From positions 124,001-188,000 of the forward strand of contig NZ_LSRE01000009.1 of the NCBI RefSeq assembly GCF_001575205.1: 64,000 bases of DNA, given 5' to 3'. Both the position numbers and the translations under genes were made by a program. Positions 41,447-53,687 of the stretch are shown here, one piece after another; positions within the stretch are counted from its first letter, which is position 1; each line of letters starts with the position of its first letter. Below the pieces are notes generated by a model. The model was not told where the DNA came from. It did not search any database and saw nothing but the letters and a program-made list of their open reading frames with translations. Source of the stretch: Tsukamurella pseudospumae. GTDB taxonomy: Bacteria; Actinomycetota; Actinomycetes; Mycobacteriales; Mycobacteriaceae.

Positions 41447-43777
41447 ATGTCTGAGCAGATGACTCTGCCCGTTCTCTTCGTTCCCGACCTCGTGGTGCTG
41501 CCCGGCATGGTCGTCCCGATCACGCTCGACGATGCCGCGCAGGCCGCTGTGGACGCCGGCCGTGCCAGCGAGCGCGGCAAGCTCCTCATCGCCCCTCGGC
41601 AGGGCGACGGCTACCCCACGCACGGCGTCGTGGCGTCGATCGTGCAGGTGGGACGGGTGCAGGGGCAGTCCGAGTTCGTCGCGGTGCTCCGCGGTGAGCA
41701 GCGCGCCCACATCGGGTCGGGCACCACCGGCCCGGGCGCGGCGCTGTGGGTGGAGGTCGACCTCATCGAGGACTCGCCCGTCACCGAGCGCACCAAGGAA
41801 CTGGCCGCCGAGTACCGCAAGGTCGTGCTCGCGATGCTGCAGCGCCGCGAGGCGTGGCAGCTCATCGACGCGGTCAACAAGCTCACCGATCCCGCGGCCC
41901 TGGCCGACACGTCCGGCTACTCCTCGTGGCTGACGACCGAGCAGAAGCGGCAGCTGCTGGAGACCGGCGACGTCGACGAGCGGTTGCAGCTGCTCATCGA
42001 CTGGACCGGCGAGCATCTCGCCGAGACCGAGGTCAGCGACAAGATCGCCTCCGATGTCCGCGAGGGCATGGAGAAGCAGCAGAAGGAGTTCCTGCTCCGC
42101 CAGCAGCTGAACGCGATCCGCAAGGAGCTCGGCGAGGGTGAGCCCGAGGGCTCGGACGACTACCGCGCCCGCGTCGAGGCCGCCGACCTGCCCGACAAGG
42201 TGCGGGAGGCCGCGCTGCGTGAGGTCGGCAAGCTCGAGCGCGGCACGGACCAGAGCCCCGAGGCGGGCTGGATCCGGACGTGGCTCGACACGGTCCTCGA
42301 CCTGCCGTGGAACACGGTGACCGAGGACGTGACCGACCTCAAGGGTGCGCGCGAGATCCTCGATGCCGACCACCACGGCCTCGACGACGTGAAGGACCGC
42401 ATCGTCGAGTACCTGGCCGTCCGCACGCGGCGGGCCGAGCGCGGCATGTCCGTGGTCGGCGGCCGCGGGTCGGGCGCCGTCATGGTGCTCGCCGGCCCTC
42501 CCGGCGTGGGCAAGACCTCGCTCGGCGAGTCCGTGGCCCGCGCGCTGGGCCGCAAGTTCGTCCGCGTGGCCCTGGGCGGCGTGCGCGACGAGGCGGAGAT
42601 CCGCGGGCACCGTCGCACCTACGTGGGTGCGCTGCCGGGCCGGATCGTCCGCGCGATCGGCGAGGCGGGATCGATGAATCCCGTTGTGCTGCTGGATGAG
42701 ATCGACAAGGTGGGCTCCGACTACCGCGGCGATCCCGCGGCGGCGCTGCTCGAGGTGCTCGACCCGGCGCAGAACCACACCTTCCGCGACCACTACCTCG
42801 ACCTCGACCTGGACCTGTCCGACGTGGTCTTCCTCGCGACCGCCAACGTGATCGAGAACATCCCGTCGGCGCTGCTCGACCGCATGGAGCTCGTCACGAT
42901 CGACGGCTACACCGAGGACGACAAGGTCGCCATCGCCCGGGACTACCTGGTCCCGCGCCAGCTCGACAAGGCGGCGCTGACCGTCGATGAGGTGACCGTC
43001 ACCGACGACGCCCTGCGCGAGATCGCGGCGAACTACACCCGCGAGCCCGGCGTCCGGCAGTTCGAGCGGCTGCTCGCCAAGGCCCTGCGCAAGGTGGCGG
43101 TCGAGCAGTCCGACGGTGCCGAGCGCACCGTCGTCGATGTGGACTCGCTCGTCGGCTACCTGGGCCGGCCCCGGTTCACCCCGGAGACGGCCGAGCGGAC
43201 CGAGGTGCCCGGTGTGGCAACGGGTCTCGCGGTGACGGGCATGGGCGGCGACGTCCTGTTCATCGAGGCGCTGCACACGCCCGGCGAGGGCGGGCCGGAG
43301 CTCAAACTCACCGGTCAGCTCGGCGACGTGATGAAGGAGTCGGCGCAGATCGCGCTGTCGTACGTGCAGGCGCACGCGGCCGACTTCGGGATCGACCCGG
43401 CCGCGCTGAACGGCACGGTGCACATCCACTTCCCGGCCGGCGCCGTCCCCAAGGACGGGCCGTCGGCGGGCGTCACGATGGTCACCGCGCTGGTGTCCGT
43501 GCTGACGGGGCGGCGCGTGCGCAGCGATGTCGGGATGACCGGCGAGGTCACGCTGAACGGCCGGGTGCTGCCCATCGGCGGCGTCAAGCAGAAGCTGCTG
43601 GCCGCGCAGCGCAACGGCCTGAAGACGGTGTTCGTGCCCCAGCGCAACGAGACCGACCTCGACGAGGTCCCGGCCGAGGTCTTGGCCGCCCTCGAGGTGA
43701 AGCCGATGATCGACGTGGCGGAGATCGTCGCGCAGGCGCTCGAGCCGGTTGTGCAGGGCGCACAGGTCGCTGCCTAA
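41447..43777 (+). CDS. lon: ATP-dependent protease Lon
   Basis: A 776-residue protease: N-terminal substrate domain ([19 protein letters not shown]), helical linker ([20 protein letters not shown]), AAA+ module with GPPGVGKTS (about residue 350) and [16 protein letters not shown], and a C-terminal Ser-Lys protease domain with [12 protein letters not shown] (Ser near 670) and [10 protein letters not shown] (Lys). It degrades misfolded and regulatory proteins. ATG 41447 has GGAGG four bases upstream; the frame to 41309 is leader. A HAIR-like site suggests HspR control. Confidence 0.97.
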   Translation: MSEQMTLPVLFVPDLVVLPGMVVPITLDDAAQAAVDAGRASERGKLLIAPRQGDGYPTHGVVASIVQVGRVQGQSEFVAVLRGEQRAHIGSGTTGPGAALWVEVDLIEDSPVTERTKELAAEYRKVVLAMLQRREAWQLIDAVNKLTDPAALADTSGYSSWLTTEQKRQLLETGDVDERLQLLIDWTGEHLAETEVSDKIASDVREGMEKQQKEFLLRQQLNAIRKELGEGEPEGSDDYRARVEAADLPDKVREAALREVGKLERGTDQSPEAGWIRTWLDTVLDLPWNTVTEDVTDLKGAREILDADHHGLDDVKDRIVEYLAVRTRRAERGMSVVGGRGSGAVMVLAGPPGVGKTSLGESVARALGRKFVRVALGGVRDEAEIRGHRRTYVGALPGRIVRAIGEAGSMNPVVLLDEIDKVGSDYRGDPAAALLEVLDPAQNHTFRDHYLDLDLDLSDVVFLATANVIENIPSALLDRMELVTIDGYTEDDKVAIARDYLVPRQLDKAALTVDEVTVTDDALREIAANYTREPGVRQFERLLAKALRKVAVEQSDGAERTVVDVDSLVGYLGRPRFTPETAERTEVPGVATGLAVTGMGGDVLFIEALHTPGEGGPELKLTGQLGDVMKESAQIALSYVQAHAADFGIDPAALNGTVHIHFPAGAVPKDGPSAGVTMVTALVSVLTGRRVRSDVGMTGEVTLNGRVLPIGGVKQKLLAAQRNGLKTVFVPQRNETDLDEVPAEVLAALEVKPMIDVAEIVAQALEPVVQGAQVAA

Positions 43778-43792
43778 CGGGTCCGACGGTAC

Positions 43793-43822
43793 GCGGGCGG
43801 GTCGCTTCGGCGGCCCGCCCGC
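43793..43822. terminator. 13-bp hairpin with TTCG tetraloop after lon
   Basis: GCGGGCGGGTCGC, loop TTCG, GCGGCCCGCCCGC with one G-T pair. The UUCG tetraloop makes it especially stable. It separates lon from the converging EthD-like gene. Confidence 0.85.
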
Positions 43823-43835
43823 TGTCGTGTCCGGG

Positions 43836-44147
43836 CTACAGCGAAACCTCGGTGACCTCGGTGAACACCATCGAGGCACCGCCGGTGGCGAAGTTCGCGA
43901 CGTCCTTGCCCACCTCGCGGCCGATGTCCGAGCCGAGCGCGGCCAGGAGGTCGGCCTTGCTGTCGAAGTACAGCTCGGCGACCTGGTAGATGTCCGGGGT
44001 GCTGCCGTCGAGCGTGTCGCCCTTCGACACCGCTGCGCTCCGCAGTCCGGGCAGCTTCGCGGCCAGCGGCAGGTGCGTGCCCGTGTAGTACGCGTCGAAC
44101 GCCGCGGCGTCGGTCGGCTGGTTGTAGAGCACGGTCAGTCGGTACAT
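43836..44147 (-). CDS. EthD-family ferredoxin-like-fold protein
   Basis: A 103-residue protein starting MYRLTVLYNQPTDAAAFDAYYTG, with GTHLPLAAKLPGL and a C-terminal MVFTEVTEVSL strand: the EthD dimeric alpha/beta-barrel pattern. Some members help cytochrome P450 ether degradation or act on polyketides; here function is open. AGGAG lies six bases before the ATG, in contrast to the many leaderless genes nearby. Confidence 0.85.
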   Translation of the reverse strand: MYRLTVLYNQPTDAAAFDAYYTGTHLPLAAKLPGLRSAAVSKGDTLDGSTPDIYQVAELYFDSKADLLAALGSDIGREVGKDVANFATGGASMVFTEVTEVSL

Positions 44148-44229
44148 CGGATCTCCTGGTTCTGGGACGCGGTCGCCCTCGACGCTACTGATCCGACGGT
44201 GCGCCCGGGTCGCTTCCGCGCCCGACGGG

Positions 44230-44480
44230 CTTCCGGTGGGGGAATCGGTGCGGGCCGGGAGATCCGGCGTTTCGTGGGGGACGCTCGGCTTGGGGTGGGG
44301 GGATTTGGCTTCTGACGGGGGAGGTCTGGTGTGCGATAGGGGACGCGGCTTCTGATGGAGGAGGTGTGGCGTCTGATGGGGGAGTCGGCGCCGCGCGGGG
44401 GACGGCCGAGCCCCCACGAGAAGCACGGCGTTCGGTGGGGGAGCGGACGCATCAGCGGGGACTCGGCGTGGCGTGGGGGA
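44230..44480 (+). repeat. G-tract array with about 20-bp period
   Basis: A 250-base non-coding stretch with about 11 GGGGGA-type runs spaced 19-22 bases apart (ends at 44243, 44281, 44303, 44322, 44343, 44362, 44383, 44402, 44442, 44461, 44480; two gaps are double length). The units are degenerate, with recurring GGC(T/G)TCTGATGGGGGA. The 491-base gap from 44148 to 44638 holds no convincing gene. Confidence 0.75.
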
Positions 44481-44638
44481 CGAACGTCGCGCCCGACTCG
44501 CGACGTCACCTCTGGCCGGCGCGATCGAGCGGAGACGTGGTGGTGGCCGTCGGTGCCTTCATGACATAGCCGACTGGTGCGGGTGTGGATCCATCGAGTG
44601 CGTGGGTATGCTGCGCCTGCTGTGGTGACGAAGACGGT

Positions 44639-44953
44639 TCAGTGCGATGCGGCGGCCAGCGCGGTGATCACGACGATGGCCACCACGGGACCGGTCATCG
44701 CGAGGACGGTGGTGCACGCGATCCGGCACGGGCCGCGGCCCCAGGCGCTGCCGATCGCGGCGAGGAGGGGCGTCGTGAGTGCAGCGAGGGCGGCGACGCC
44801 CGCCAATTCGTCGAAGGCATCGACGTCGTTGCCCAGGATCGCGACGACGAGCAGAACGAAACACCCGTAGGCCGCGCCGGAGGCGCACAGCGCCACGCGG
44901 GCGATGCGGGTGCGAAGGGCGTCGCGGTGGTCGGTGCACACGGTGATCGTCAT
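44639..44953 (-). CDS. Small membrane protein, hypothetical
   Basis: 104 residues with three predicted membrane helices (about residues 22-43, 50-68 and 78-102) after a hydrophilic start MTITVCTDHRDALRTRIAR. No family is recognised and no clear ribosome-binding site is seen before the ATG at 44953. It lies divergent to the dnaK operon. Confidence 0.5.
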   Translation of the reverse strand: MTITVCTDHRDALRTRIARVALCASGAAYGCFVLLVVAILGNDVDAFDELAGVAALAALTTPLLAAIGSAWGRGPCRIACTTVLAMTGPVVAIVVITALAAASH

Positions 44954-45099
44954 GCCGTTCAGTTCACCCGTCGACGGGCGGTCACGGATGCGTGGAACTA
45001 CTCGGATCGCCTCCTGATTCCTACCGTGCCGGGCCGGCACGTCGGACTGTGAGTGAGGTCACAGCGCACCGTCGAGCACTGTGACCTGCAGAAACAGAA

Positions 45100-45120
45100 C
45101 TTGAGTGGAATAGGCTCAAC
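45100..45120 (+). promoter_or_regulatory. HAIR site 1 of the dnaK operon
   Basis: CTTGAGT-N7-GCTCAAC, close to the HspR consensus CTTGAGT-N7-ACTCAAG. It lies about 200 bases before the dnaK ATG. Confidence 0.85.
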
Positions 45121-45176
45121 TTTCTCGCGAAACGGGGAACATTCCCGTCCGGACGTCCGTTGGACATGACGTACTA

Positions 45177-45197
45177 CTTGAGCGTGCCTCGCTCAAT
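45177..45197 (+). promoter_or_regulatory. HAIR site 2 of the dnaK operon
   Basis: CTTGAGC-N7-GCTCAAT, an inverted repeat with the same seven-base spacer as site 1. Confidence 0.85.
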
Positions 45198-45221
45198 GGG
45201 GTAGAACTGACGTGTTCGCCC

Positions 45222-45242
45222 CTTGAGCCGGGGGCGCTGAAG
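45222..45242 (+). promoter_or_regulatory. HAIR site 3 of the dnaK operon
   Basis: CTTGAGC-N7-GCTGAAG, the weakest right half of the three. It ends 60 bases before the dnaK ATG. The 349-base gap 44954-45302 otherwise holds only this control region. Confidence 0.75.
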
Positions 45243-45302
45243 TCTTGTCAGTAGGAAGTAACCATCGGCCGCACGCGGCCGGCAACCAGGAGGCAAACAA
45301 AT

Positions 45303-47143
<1,841 letters not shown>

Positions 47144-47144
<1 letters not shown>

Positions 47145-47716
47145 TGACGAGCCCCGAGAATCCGGTGGAACCGGACGAGGTGACCCCCGAGGCCGTGGCG
47201 GAGGAATCCGCCGCGGCCCCGGCCGGGCCGGACGACGCGGCGCAGGCCGAGGTCGTGGACGGGGCGCCGTCGAGCAAGGAGGCGGAACTCACCGCCGATC
47301 TGCAGCGCGTCTCGGCGGAGTTCGCCAACTACCGCAAGCGCACCGCGCGCGAGGTCGTCGACGCCCGTGCCGCGGGCAAGGCCTTCGTCGTGGGTGAGCT
47401 GCTCGTGGTTCTGGACGATCTGGATCGGGCGCGAGGTCACGGCGACCTCGAGGCCGGACCGCTGAAGTCCGTGTCCGACAAGCTCGACGGTGTGCTCAAG
47501 GGGCTCGGTCTCGAGCCCTTCGGCGCCGAGGGCGACGAGTTCGATCCGTCGATCCACGAGGCCGTGCAGCACGAGGGCGACGGTGCCGATCCCGTTCTGG
47601 GAGCGGTGCTGCGCCAGGGATATCAGATCGATGGCAAGGTGATCCGTAACGCCATGGTCGCTGTGACGGACCGTCCGGCCGATGCGCCGGGTGAGTCCGC
47701 TCAGGGCGACTCATAG
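47144..47716 (+). CDS. grpE: Nucleotide-exchange factor GrpE
   Basis: A 190-residue protein: acidic disordered N-terminus (about 1-45), long coiled-coil helix ([20 protein letters not shown]), then the beta-wing domain with [20 protein letters not shown] and [16 protein letters not shown]. It releases ADP from DnaK. Its ATG shares one base with the dnaK stop (TAATG), so translation is coupled. Confidence 0.98.
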
Positions 47717-47728
47717 AAAGGAGGTGAT
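47717..47728 (+). promoter_or_regulatory. Full-length Shine-Dalgarno site of dnaJ
   Basis: AAAGGAGGTGAT is fully complementary to the 3' end of 16S rRNA; its GGAGG core is nine bases before the dnaJ GTG. It is far stronger than other sites in this window and probably sets the DnaJ level. Confidence 0.8.
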
Positions 47729-47733
47729 GCCCA

Positions 47734-48989
<1,256 letters not shown>

Positions 48990-48993
<4 letters not shown>

Positions 48994-49391
48994 CGATGAA
49001 CGGCGACAAGCGGTTCCCCGAAGATCCGGACGCGCACGTGTTCATGATCTCGGTGGCTGCGCAGCTCGCGGGGATGCACGCGCAGACCCTCCGCACGTAC
49101 GACCGGCTCGGGCTCGTCACGCCCGAGCGGTCGGCGGGCGGGGGGCGGCGCTACTCCACGCGGGATGTCGATCTGCTACGCGAGGTGCAGCGACTCTCGC
49201 AGGACGAGGGCGTGAACCTCGCCGGCATCAAGAGGATCATCGACCTCACCAACCAGGTCGACGCGCTGCAGCGCCGCGTGGAAGAGCTCACCGCTCAGGT
49301 CGAGACCTCGCACCGCACCGGCACCGAGCTGGTGCACGTGCCGAAGTCGAGCGCCATGGTGGTCTGGCAACCCCGCACCCGCCGCCGCTAG
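48990..49391 (+). CDS. hspR: HspR, MerR-family heat-shock repressor
   Basis: A 133-residue repressor: the MerR helix-turn-helix [45 protein letters not shown], then a coiled coil ([17 protein letters not shown]) and a basic tail ending RTRRR. It binds HAIR elements with DnaK as co-repressor and so shuts off its own operon. Likely targets in this window: dnaK (three sites), clpB (two) and lon (one). GTG 48990 overlaps the dnaJ stop; an ATG at 48996 is the alternative. Confidence 0.95.
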
Positions 49392-49400
49392 TCTCCACCG

Positions 49401-49479
49401 CGCTCCCAGCAGGGAGCGGACCTCCCCCTTGTTGCAGTAGCGGGGAGGTGAGCTGGGGGCGGGGAGGCGAGGCCCCAGC
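49401..49479. terminator. Three-hairpin terminator region after hspR
   Basis: CGCTCCC-AGCA-GGGAGCG (49401-49418), ACCTCCCC...GGGGAGGT (49420-49449) and GCTGGGG...CCCCAGC (49452-49479) follow one another between the convergent hspR and globin genes. Confidence 0.65.
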
Positions 49480-49501
49480 GGGGAGCGCGGACCGACGGTG
49501 T

Positions 49502-50650
49502 TCACAGCGGGTCGTGCAGCACATCCTCCGGGGCGGCGCCGCGGGAGATCGCGGCCTCGCGCGCGGCGCGCAGCAGGCCCTTCGGGCCGGCGATCAACAC
49601 CTGTCGTCCGGTGAGGTCGAGGTCGGCCATCGCGTCGACCAGCGAGCCGTGCCGCAGCGGCAGGCTGCGGTACGCGGTGGCGGGGCGCTTGAGCCACCAG
49701 GGATCCCGCCGCGCATCGGTCACCTGCGTCACCTTCAGCCACGGATTCGTGGCGGCGAGCGGCGCCAACGAATCCGAGTCGTAGAGCAGCCCCGGCGATC
49801 GCGCCCCCAGCAGGAGGTGCACGTCGGGGTTGTCGGCGTTCATGCCCATGGCCAGCAGGATCGACTTCATCGGTGCGAGGCCCGTGCCCCCGGCGATCAT
49901 GGTGACCGGACGGTCACCGTCGGGCCGGAGAAGCCCGTGGACCTGCCCGAAGAGCCACAGGTCCCCGACGCGGGTCTCGGCGAAGACGGTGCTCGAGACG
50001 TACCCGCCGTTGACCGACCGGATGTGGAACTCGACCTGCCCCTGCGTGTTCGGCGGTACGGCGATCGAGAGCGGGCGCCACTGCCGCGGGACCTGAGGGA
50101 TCTGCGTCTCCACGTACTGGCCGGGCCGGAACAGGAGGGGCTCGTCGGTCACGAGCCGCACGACGGCGAGCCCCGGGTGCGGTCGGAGCACCTCGACGAC
50201 GCGGCCCGTGCGGCGGGCGGGCGTGGGATCGGAGTGCGCGCCGCCGCGCATCACGCCGGTCAGCAGCCGCACGCCCTGCTCGAGCACCTCGGCGTCCTCG
50301 GGATCCAGCCCGCCGTGCGGACGGTAGACCGCGTGCACCTCCGCGATGAGCGCGTCGGTCATCGTGTCGTAGTTCGCCTCGGTGAGCCCGTACTTGCGGT
50401 GGTCGCGGCCGAGTTGCGCGAGGAACTCGATGAGTTCGTCGTGGCCCTCGGTCTTCGGAATCGCGGTGAAGACATGGTCGAGCACCCGGTGGAACACGGC
50501 CCGGTGCGCCGTCATGCTGGCGGGGAACAGGTCGCGCAGCGACGGATCCATCGCGAAGAGCCGGGCGAACAGGTTCTTGGTGAACTCGTCGGCCTCCGGG
50601 CGGATGTCGGCGGCGATCTGCGCCAGACCGTGCCGTGAATGCGAACCCAC
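49502..50650 (-). CDS. Globin-coupled FAD/NAD(P) reductase (flavohaemoglobin-like)
   Basis: About 382 residues. An N-terminal globin domain (LAQIAADIRPEADEFTKNLF to about residue 150, with RDHRKYGLTEANY as likely haem-His region) is joined to a ferredoxin-reductase module: FRPGQYVETQIP, WRPLSIAVPP and MIAGGTGLAPMKSIL. It is the counterpart of M. tuberculosis Rv0385, also beside clpB. Flavohaemoglobins detoxify nitric oxide. GTG 50650 is chosen since AGGAG lies 10 bases upstream; an ATG at 50713 would add 21 residues. Confidence 0.85.
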   Translation of the reverse strand: MGSHSRHGLAQIAADIRPEADEFTKNLFARLFAMDPSLRDLFPASMTAHRAVFHRVLDHVFTAIPKTEGHDELIEFLAQLGRDHRKYGLTEANYDTMTDALIAEVHAVYRPHGGLDPEDAEVLEQGVRLLTGVMRGGAHSDPTPARRTGRVVEVLRPHPGLAVVRLVTDEPLLFRPGQYVETQIPQVPRQWRPLSIAVPPNTQGQVEFHIRSVNGGYVSSTVFAETRVGDLWLFGQVHGLLRPDGDRPVTMIAGGTGLAPMKSILLAMGMNADNPDVHLLLGARSPGLLYDSDSLAPLAATNPWLKVTQVTDARRDPWWLKRPATAYRSLPLRHGSLVDAMADLDLTGRQVLIAGPKGLLRAAREAAISRGAAPEDVLHDPL

Positions 50651-50781
50651 CTCGCGTCCGCTCCTGCCCGTTGGAACCCGTACCTGACCCGACCATTCTA
50701 CGTGCAGGCGCATGCCGGGAGTCGGACGCGGATCACACGCGTCGAGGCGGGCCGGGTCGCCGGCGATCGAGTACATTCCTT

Positions 50782-50819
50782 GCAGGAGCCCGCGGCATCA
50801 CGCCGCGGGTTCGTCCTGT
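50782..50819 (+). promoter_or_regulatory. Strong hairpin in the 5' leader of the SGNH gene
   Basis: An inner stem CCCGCGGC/GCCGCGGG with a five-base loop is extended by outer pairs GCAGGA/TCCTGT. TACATT at 50771-50776 could be the -10 box, so the transcript would begin with this hairpin, 61 bases before the start codon. Role unknown (stability or folded leader). Confidence 0.45.
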
Positions 50820-50879
50820 GCGAGCCGCGAGCCGGATCGCCACCACGATCCACCGAGCTCAAGAGAAGGGCCCGCCGCC

Positions 50880-51677
50880 ATGGCCGCACCGCGGAACCGT
50901 CGTCACCTGCGTCGATTCGGATACGGCGTCGCGCTCGGCGCAGGCATCGCGTTCGCCCCGTTCGCGATCGCGGCCGCGTCGGCGGACCCCGGCGCAGGGC
51001 AGGGCGGCTCCGTGAACACGAATGGCGCGCAGCCGGTGGCCACGCAGCGCATCGCGCTCGCGAAGCCCGTCGCCCTGGCGAAGCCCGCGGGCCGCTTGGC
51101 GCCCCGCGCCGCCCCTGCCGGCGGCCGGACCGCGCCGCGCATCCAGTCGGCCGCGGACCGTCGCCCGGTCGTCGTGATCGGCGCGTCGGTCTCGGCCGGC
51201 AAGGAGGTCCCGAGCGTCGACGCCTACCCGCGTCAGGTCCGGGCCATCTCGGACCGTCCCGTCCTGGTCAGTGCCCGCAGCGGCGCAGGCTACGCGGACG
51301 GATCCATGGCCCAACTCACCCGCGCCGCCGACCTCCCGCGCACCAACCCGTCGCTGGTCGTGTTGCAGGCCGGCACCAACGACGTCGGCGCGTCGCCCGG
51401 CGTCGTCGCGGGGCAGGTGCGGCAGGTCGTGTCGACGGTGCGCCGGCAGGCGCCCGGCGCCAGGATCGCCGTGGTCACCGTGTTCCCGTCCATCCACAAC
51501 GGCGCCGCGGCCCGCAGTACCGACGCCGCGATCGTCGGCGCCGCGCGGGCGGTCGACCCGTCCGTCGCTGTCATCTCGCCGCTGAACGAGGGGTGGCGCT
51601 ACCGTGCGTCCGCCGACGGGCACCCCGGCATCGCCGCGCACGAGCGCCTCGCCGAGCGAGTTTTTGCACTCGCCTGA
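50880..51677 (+). CDS. Secreted SGNH/GDSL-type hydrolase
   Basis: 265 residues. A basic N-terminus and hydrophobic stretch ending ASADPG form a signal peptide; an Ala/Pro-rich linker leads to the SGNH domain: VVVIGASVSAGKEV (Ser), ARSGAGYADG, QAGTNDVGAS (Asn) and SADGHPG (Asp-His). Likely an exported esterase. A paralogue lies at 53031-53654, so the pair flanking a lipase is probably a duplication. GAAGGG lies before the ATG. Confidence 0.87.
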   Translation: MAAPRNRRHLRRFGYGVALGAGIAFAPFAIAAASADPGAGQGGSVNTNGAQPVATQRIALAKPVALAKPAGRLAPRAAPAGGRTAPRIQSAADRRPVVVIGASVSAGKEVPSVDAYPRQVRAISDRPVLVSARSGAGYADGSMAQLTRAADLPRTNPSLVVLQAGTNDVGASPGVVAGQVRQVVSTVRRQAPGARIAVVTVFPSIHNGAAARSTDAAIVGAARAVDPSVAVISPLNEGWRYRASADGHPGIAAHERLAERVFALA

Positions 51678-51698
51678 ATTCGGCATTAGCCTGAGGCG

Positions 51699-52979
51699 AT
51701 GACGCCCAGGATCCCGCGACCGCCTCTTCCCGAGGGCGACCCCTTCCTCGTTCCGGTCGCGGGTTTCGCGGACGCGGCGCCCGGCGCGATCCTACGGAGC
51801 CGCCGCGTCGAGCTGGGCGTGTTCGGCGGCGTGCGGATCCCGCACCGCGCCTGGCAGGTCCAGTACCGCACCGCCGACCACGACGGTGCGCCGCAGACCT
51901 CCATCGCCACGCTGATCCTCCCGGCCGGTGCCGCCGACGGTCCGCGGCCGCTGCTGTCCTTCCAGTGCGCGATCGACTCGCTCTCGCCGCGCAGTTTCCC
52001 GTCGTACGCGCTGCGCCGCGGCGCCCGCGCGTACGGTTCGGCGACCCGCTGGGAGCTGCTCGTCGTCGGAATGGCGCTCGCCCGCGGCTGGGCGGTCGTC
52101 GTTCCCGATCACGAGGGCACGTCCGGGAACTGGGGCGTGCCCCGCGAGTCCGGGTACTGCACGCTCGACGGGATCCGTGCGGCCCGCGCCTTCGCGCCCT
52201 TCGGCATCAGCCCCCAGGATCCGACGGTGCTGTTCGGCTATTCCGGCGGCGGCCTCGCCACCGCCTGGGCCGCGGAGTTGCAGCCCTCCTACGCGCCGGA
52301 AGTACCGCTGGCCGGCGCCGTCGCGGGGAGTCCCGTCGGCAATCTGCGCAACACCTTCCTGCGGCTCGCGGGCGGTCCGTTCGGCGGCCTCGCGCTCGCC
52401 GTCGTCGCGGGCCTCTATCGCGCCTACCCGGACTTCCGGGCCGACCTCGACGCGCACAGCACTCCGCAAGCGCGGGAACTGCTCGCGAGCGCTGCGGAGT
52501 TCAGCACGATCGGGGCGGTTGCCCGGTTCCGCGGGTTCGACGTCGGATCGGTCCTGACTATGCCCCTCGAGGAGTTCCTGGCACGGCCCGCGCAGGCGGC
52601 GATGTTCGCCGACATCGAACCCGGGCGGGAGGCACCGTCGTGCCCCTTGCTGGTGGTCCAGGCCGTCCGCGACCCGATCATCTCCGTCGACGACGTCGAC
52701 GGACTGGTCGCGAGCTACCGGGAGCAGGGGGCCGTCGTCGACTACCTGCGCGACGGCGCGTCCGAGCACCTCACCGCCCTGGTGCTGTCCGTGACGCCGA
52801 GCCTGGACTGGCTCGCTGCGCGGATCGCCGGGGTGCCCGGGCGGGACCGGACGCGTTCGACGGTGCTCGCCGCTCGCCCGAGCGTCTGGCGGGGTCTGCT
52901 CCGGCACGGCGCCGTCGTCGCGCGGACGGCTGGTGGCCGAGTGCTCGGGTCGCGGCGGCGGATCGGATCCGCTACGTAA
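51699..52979 (+). CDS. Secretory-lipase family protein
   Basis: 426 residues resembling the LIP/secretory-lipase family: a short N-terminal segment without an obvious signal peptide, VVVPDHEGTSGNWG, the nucleophile elbow LFGYSGGGLATAWAAELQ, a helical cap and DPIISVDDVDGLV (acid) with SEHLTAL (His). It should hydrolyse triacylglycerols or other esters. TAGCCT at 51687-51692 is six bases before the ATG, so it is probably leaderless and separate from the SGNH gene. Confidence 0.85.
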   Translation: MTPRIPRPPLPEGDPFLVPVAGFADAAPGAILRSRRVELGVFGGVRIPHRAWQVQYRTADHDGAPQTSIATLILPAGAADGPRPLLSFQCAIDSLSPRSFPSYALRRGARAYGSATRWELLVVGMALARGWAVVVPDHEGTSGNWGVPRESGYCTLDGIRAARAFAPFGISPQDPTVLFGYSGGGLATAWAAELQPSYAPEVPLAGAVAGSPVGNLRNTFLRLAGGPFGGLALAVVAGLYRAYPDFRADLDAHSTPQARELLASAAEFSTIGAVARFRGFDVGSVLTMPLEEFLARPAQAAMFADIEPGREAPSCPLLVVQAVRDPIISVDDVDGLVASYREQGAVVDYLRDGASEHLTALVLSVTPSLDWLAARIAGVPGRDRTRSTVLAARPSVWRGLLRHGAVVARTAGGRVLGSRRRIGSAT

Positions 52980-53030
52980 CAAGAGTTGCGGAAGTTATGC
53001 ATGTGGCGAGTGTTGTGTCACGATGTCGGC

Positions 53031-53654
53031 ATGAGCGTGTCGCGTTTGGGGGTCATCGTCGGGATCGGAGCCCTCGTGGCGTCCGTGGGTGCGGCGCCGG
53101 TCGCCGCTGTGCCCGCCACACAGGGCTCCGACGGGCGCCCGATCGTGGTGATCGGCGCGTCGATCTCGACGGGGTACGAGGTGGCCGGTGTCGTGGCCTA
53201 TCCGCGGATGATCAGCGCCATCGCCGGCCGCTCGGTGTACCTCAGCGCGCGCAGCGGCGCCGGGTACAACGACGGTGCGATCGCCGGGCTCACGCAGGCC
53301 GCGAACCTGCCCGCGCATGATCCGTCGCTCGTCGTGGTGCAGGCGGGGTCCAATGACGTGGGCGCCTCGACGTCCGCGATCGACGCCCAGGTGCGGCAGG
53401 TCATCACGACGGTCCGCCGGCAGGCGCCGAACGCCAAGGTCGCGCTGATCACGGTGTTCCCGACGGTCCGCGGCAGCGGCCCCGACGCCCGCGCCACCGA
53501 AGCCGCCATCGTGGGCGCCGCCCGGTCCGTCGATCCGACGGTGTCCGTCATCTCGCCCCTCAGCGAGGGCTGGGTCTACGGGTCCAGCGCCGACGGCCAC
53601 CCCGATGCCGCGACCCATCAGAAGCTCGCGGAGCGCGTCGCCGCCCTGGCGTAG
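53031..53654 (+). CDS. Secreted SGNH/GDSL-type hydrolase, paralogue
   Basis: 207 residues. Signal peptide MSVSRLGVIVGIGALVASVG...AVPA, then the SGNH set VVIGASISTGYEV, ARSGAGYNDG, QAGSNDVGAS and SADGHPD. It is clearly the paralogue of 50880-51677 but lacks the Ala/Pro linker. ATG 53031 gives a clean signal peptide; a CACGAT box six bases before it suggests leaderless expression. The kinase gene follows 33 bases later. Confidence 0.87.
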   Translation: MSVSRLGVIVGIGALVASVGAAPVAAVPATQGSDGRPIVVIGASISTGYEVAGVVAYPRMISAIAGRSVYLSARSGAGYNDGAIAGLTQAANLPAHDPSLVVVQAGSNDVGASTSAIDAQVRQVITTVRRQAPNAKVALITVFPTVRGSGPDARATEAAIVGAARSVDPTVSVISPLSEGWVYGSSADGHPDAATHQKLAERVAALA

Positions 53655-53687
53655 ATCCGTTGCTATCGTTCATCCTGGGAGGGAACG

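Noticed and set aside
41297-43879. 860-codon open frame antisense to lon
   Set aside because: It mirrors lon in the high-GC third-position pattern, is rich in Arg/Gly/His/Asp repeats and has no family motif. Similar long antisense frames oppose clpB, dnaK, pnkp, etfD and the permease gene.
44230-44480. CRISPR array reading of the 20-bp periodic region
   Set aside because: Unit length is too short, the repeats are degenerate, there are no distinct spacers and no cas genes nearby.
44135-44509. Pro/Arg-rich frames across the G-tract array
   Set aside because: The frames exist only because the repeat lacks stops. They show no conserved domain, no promoter and no ribosome-binding site.
50700-50880. 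Known riboswitch (e.g. ydaO/c-di-AMP) before the SGNH gene
   Set aside because: A strong hairpin is present, but I could not match the conserved core of any riboswitch class.
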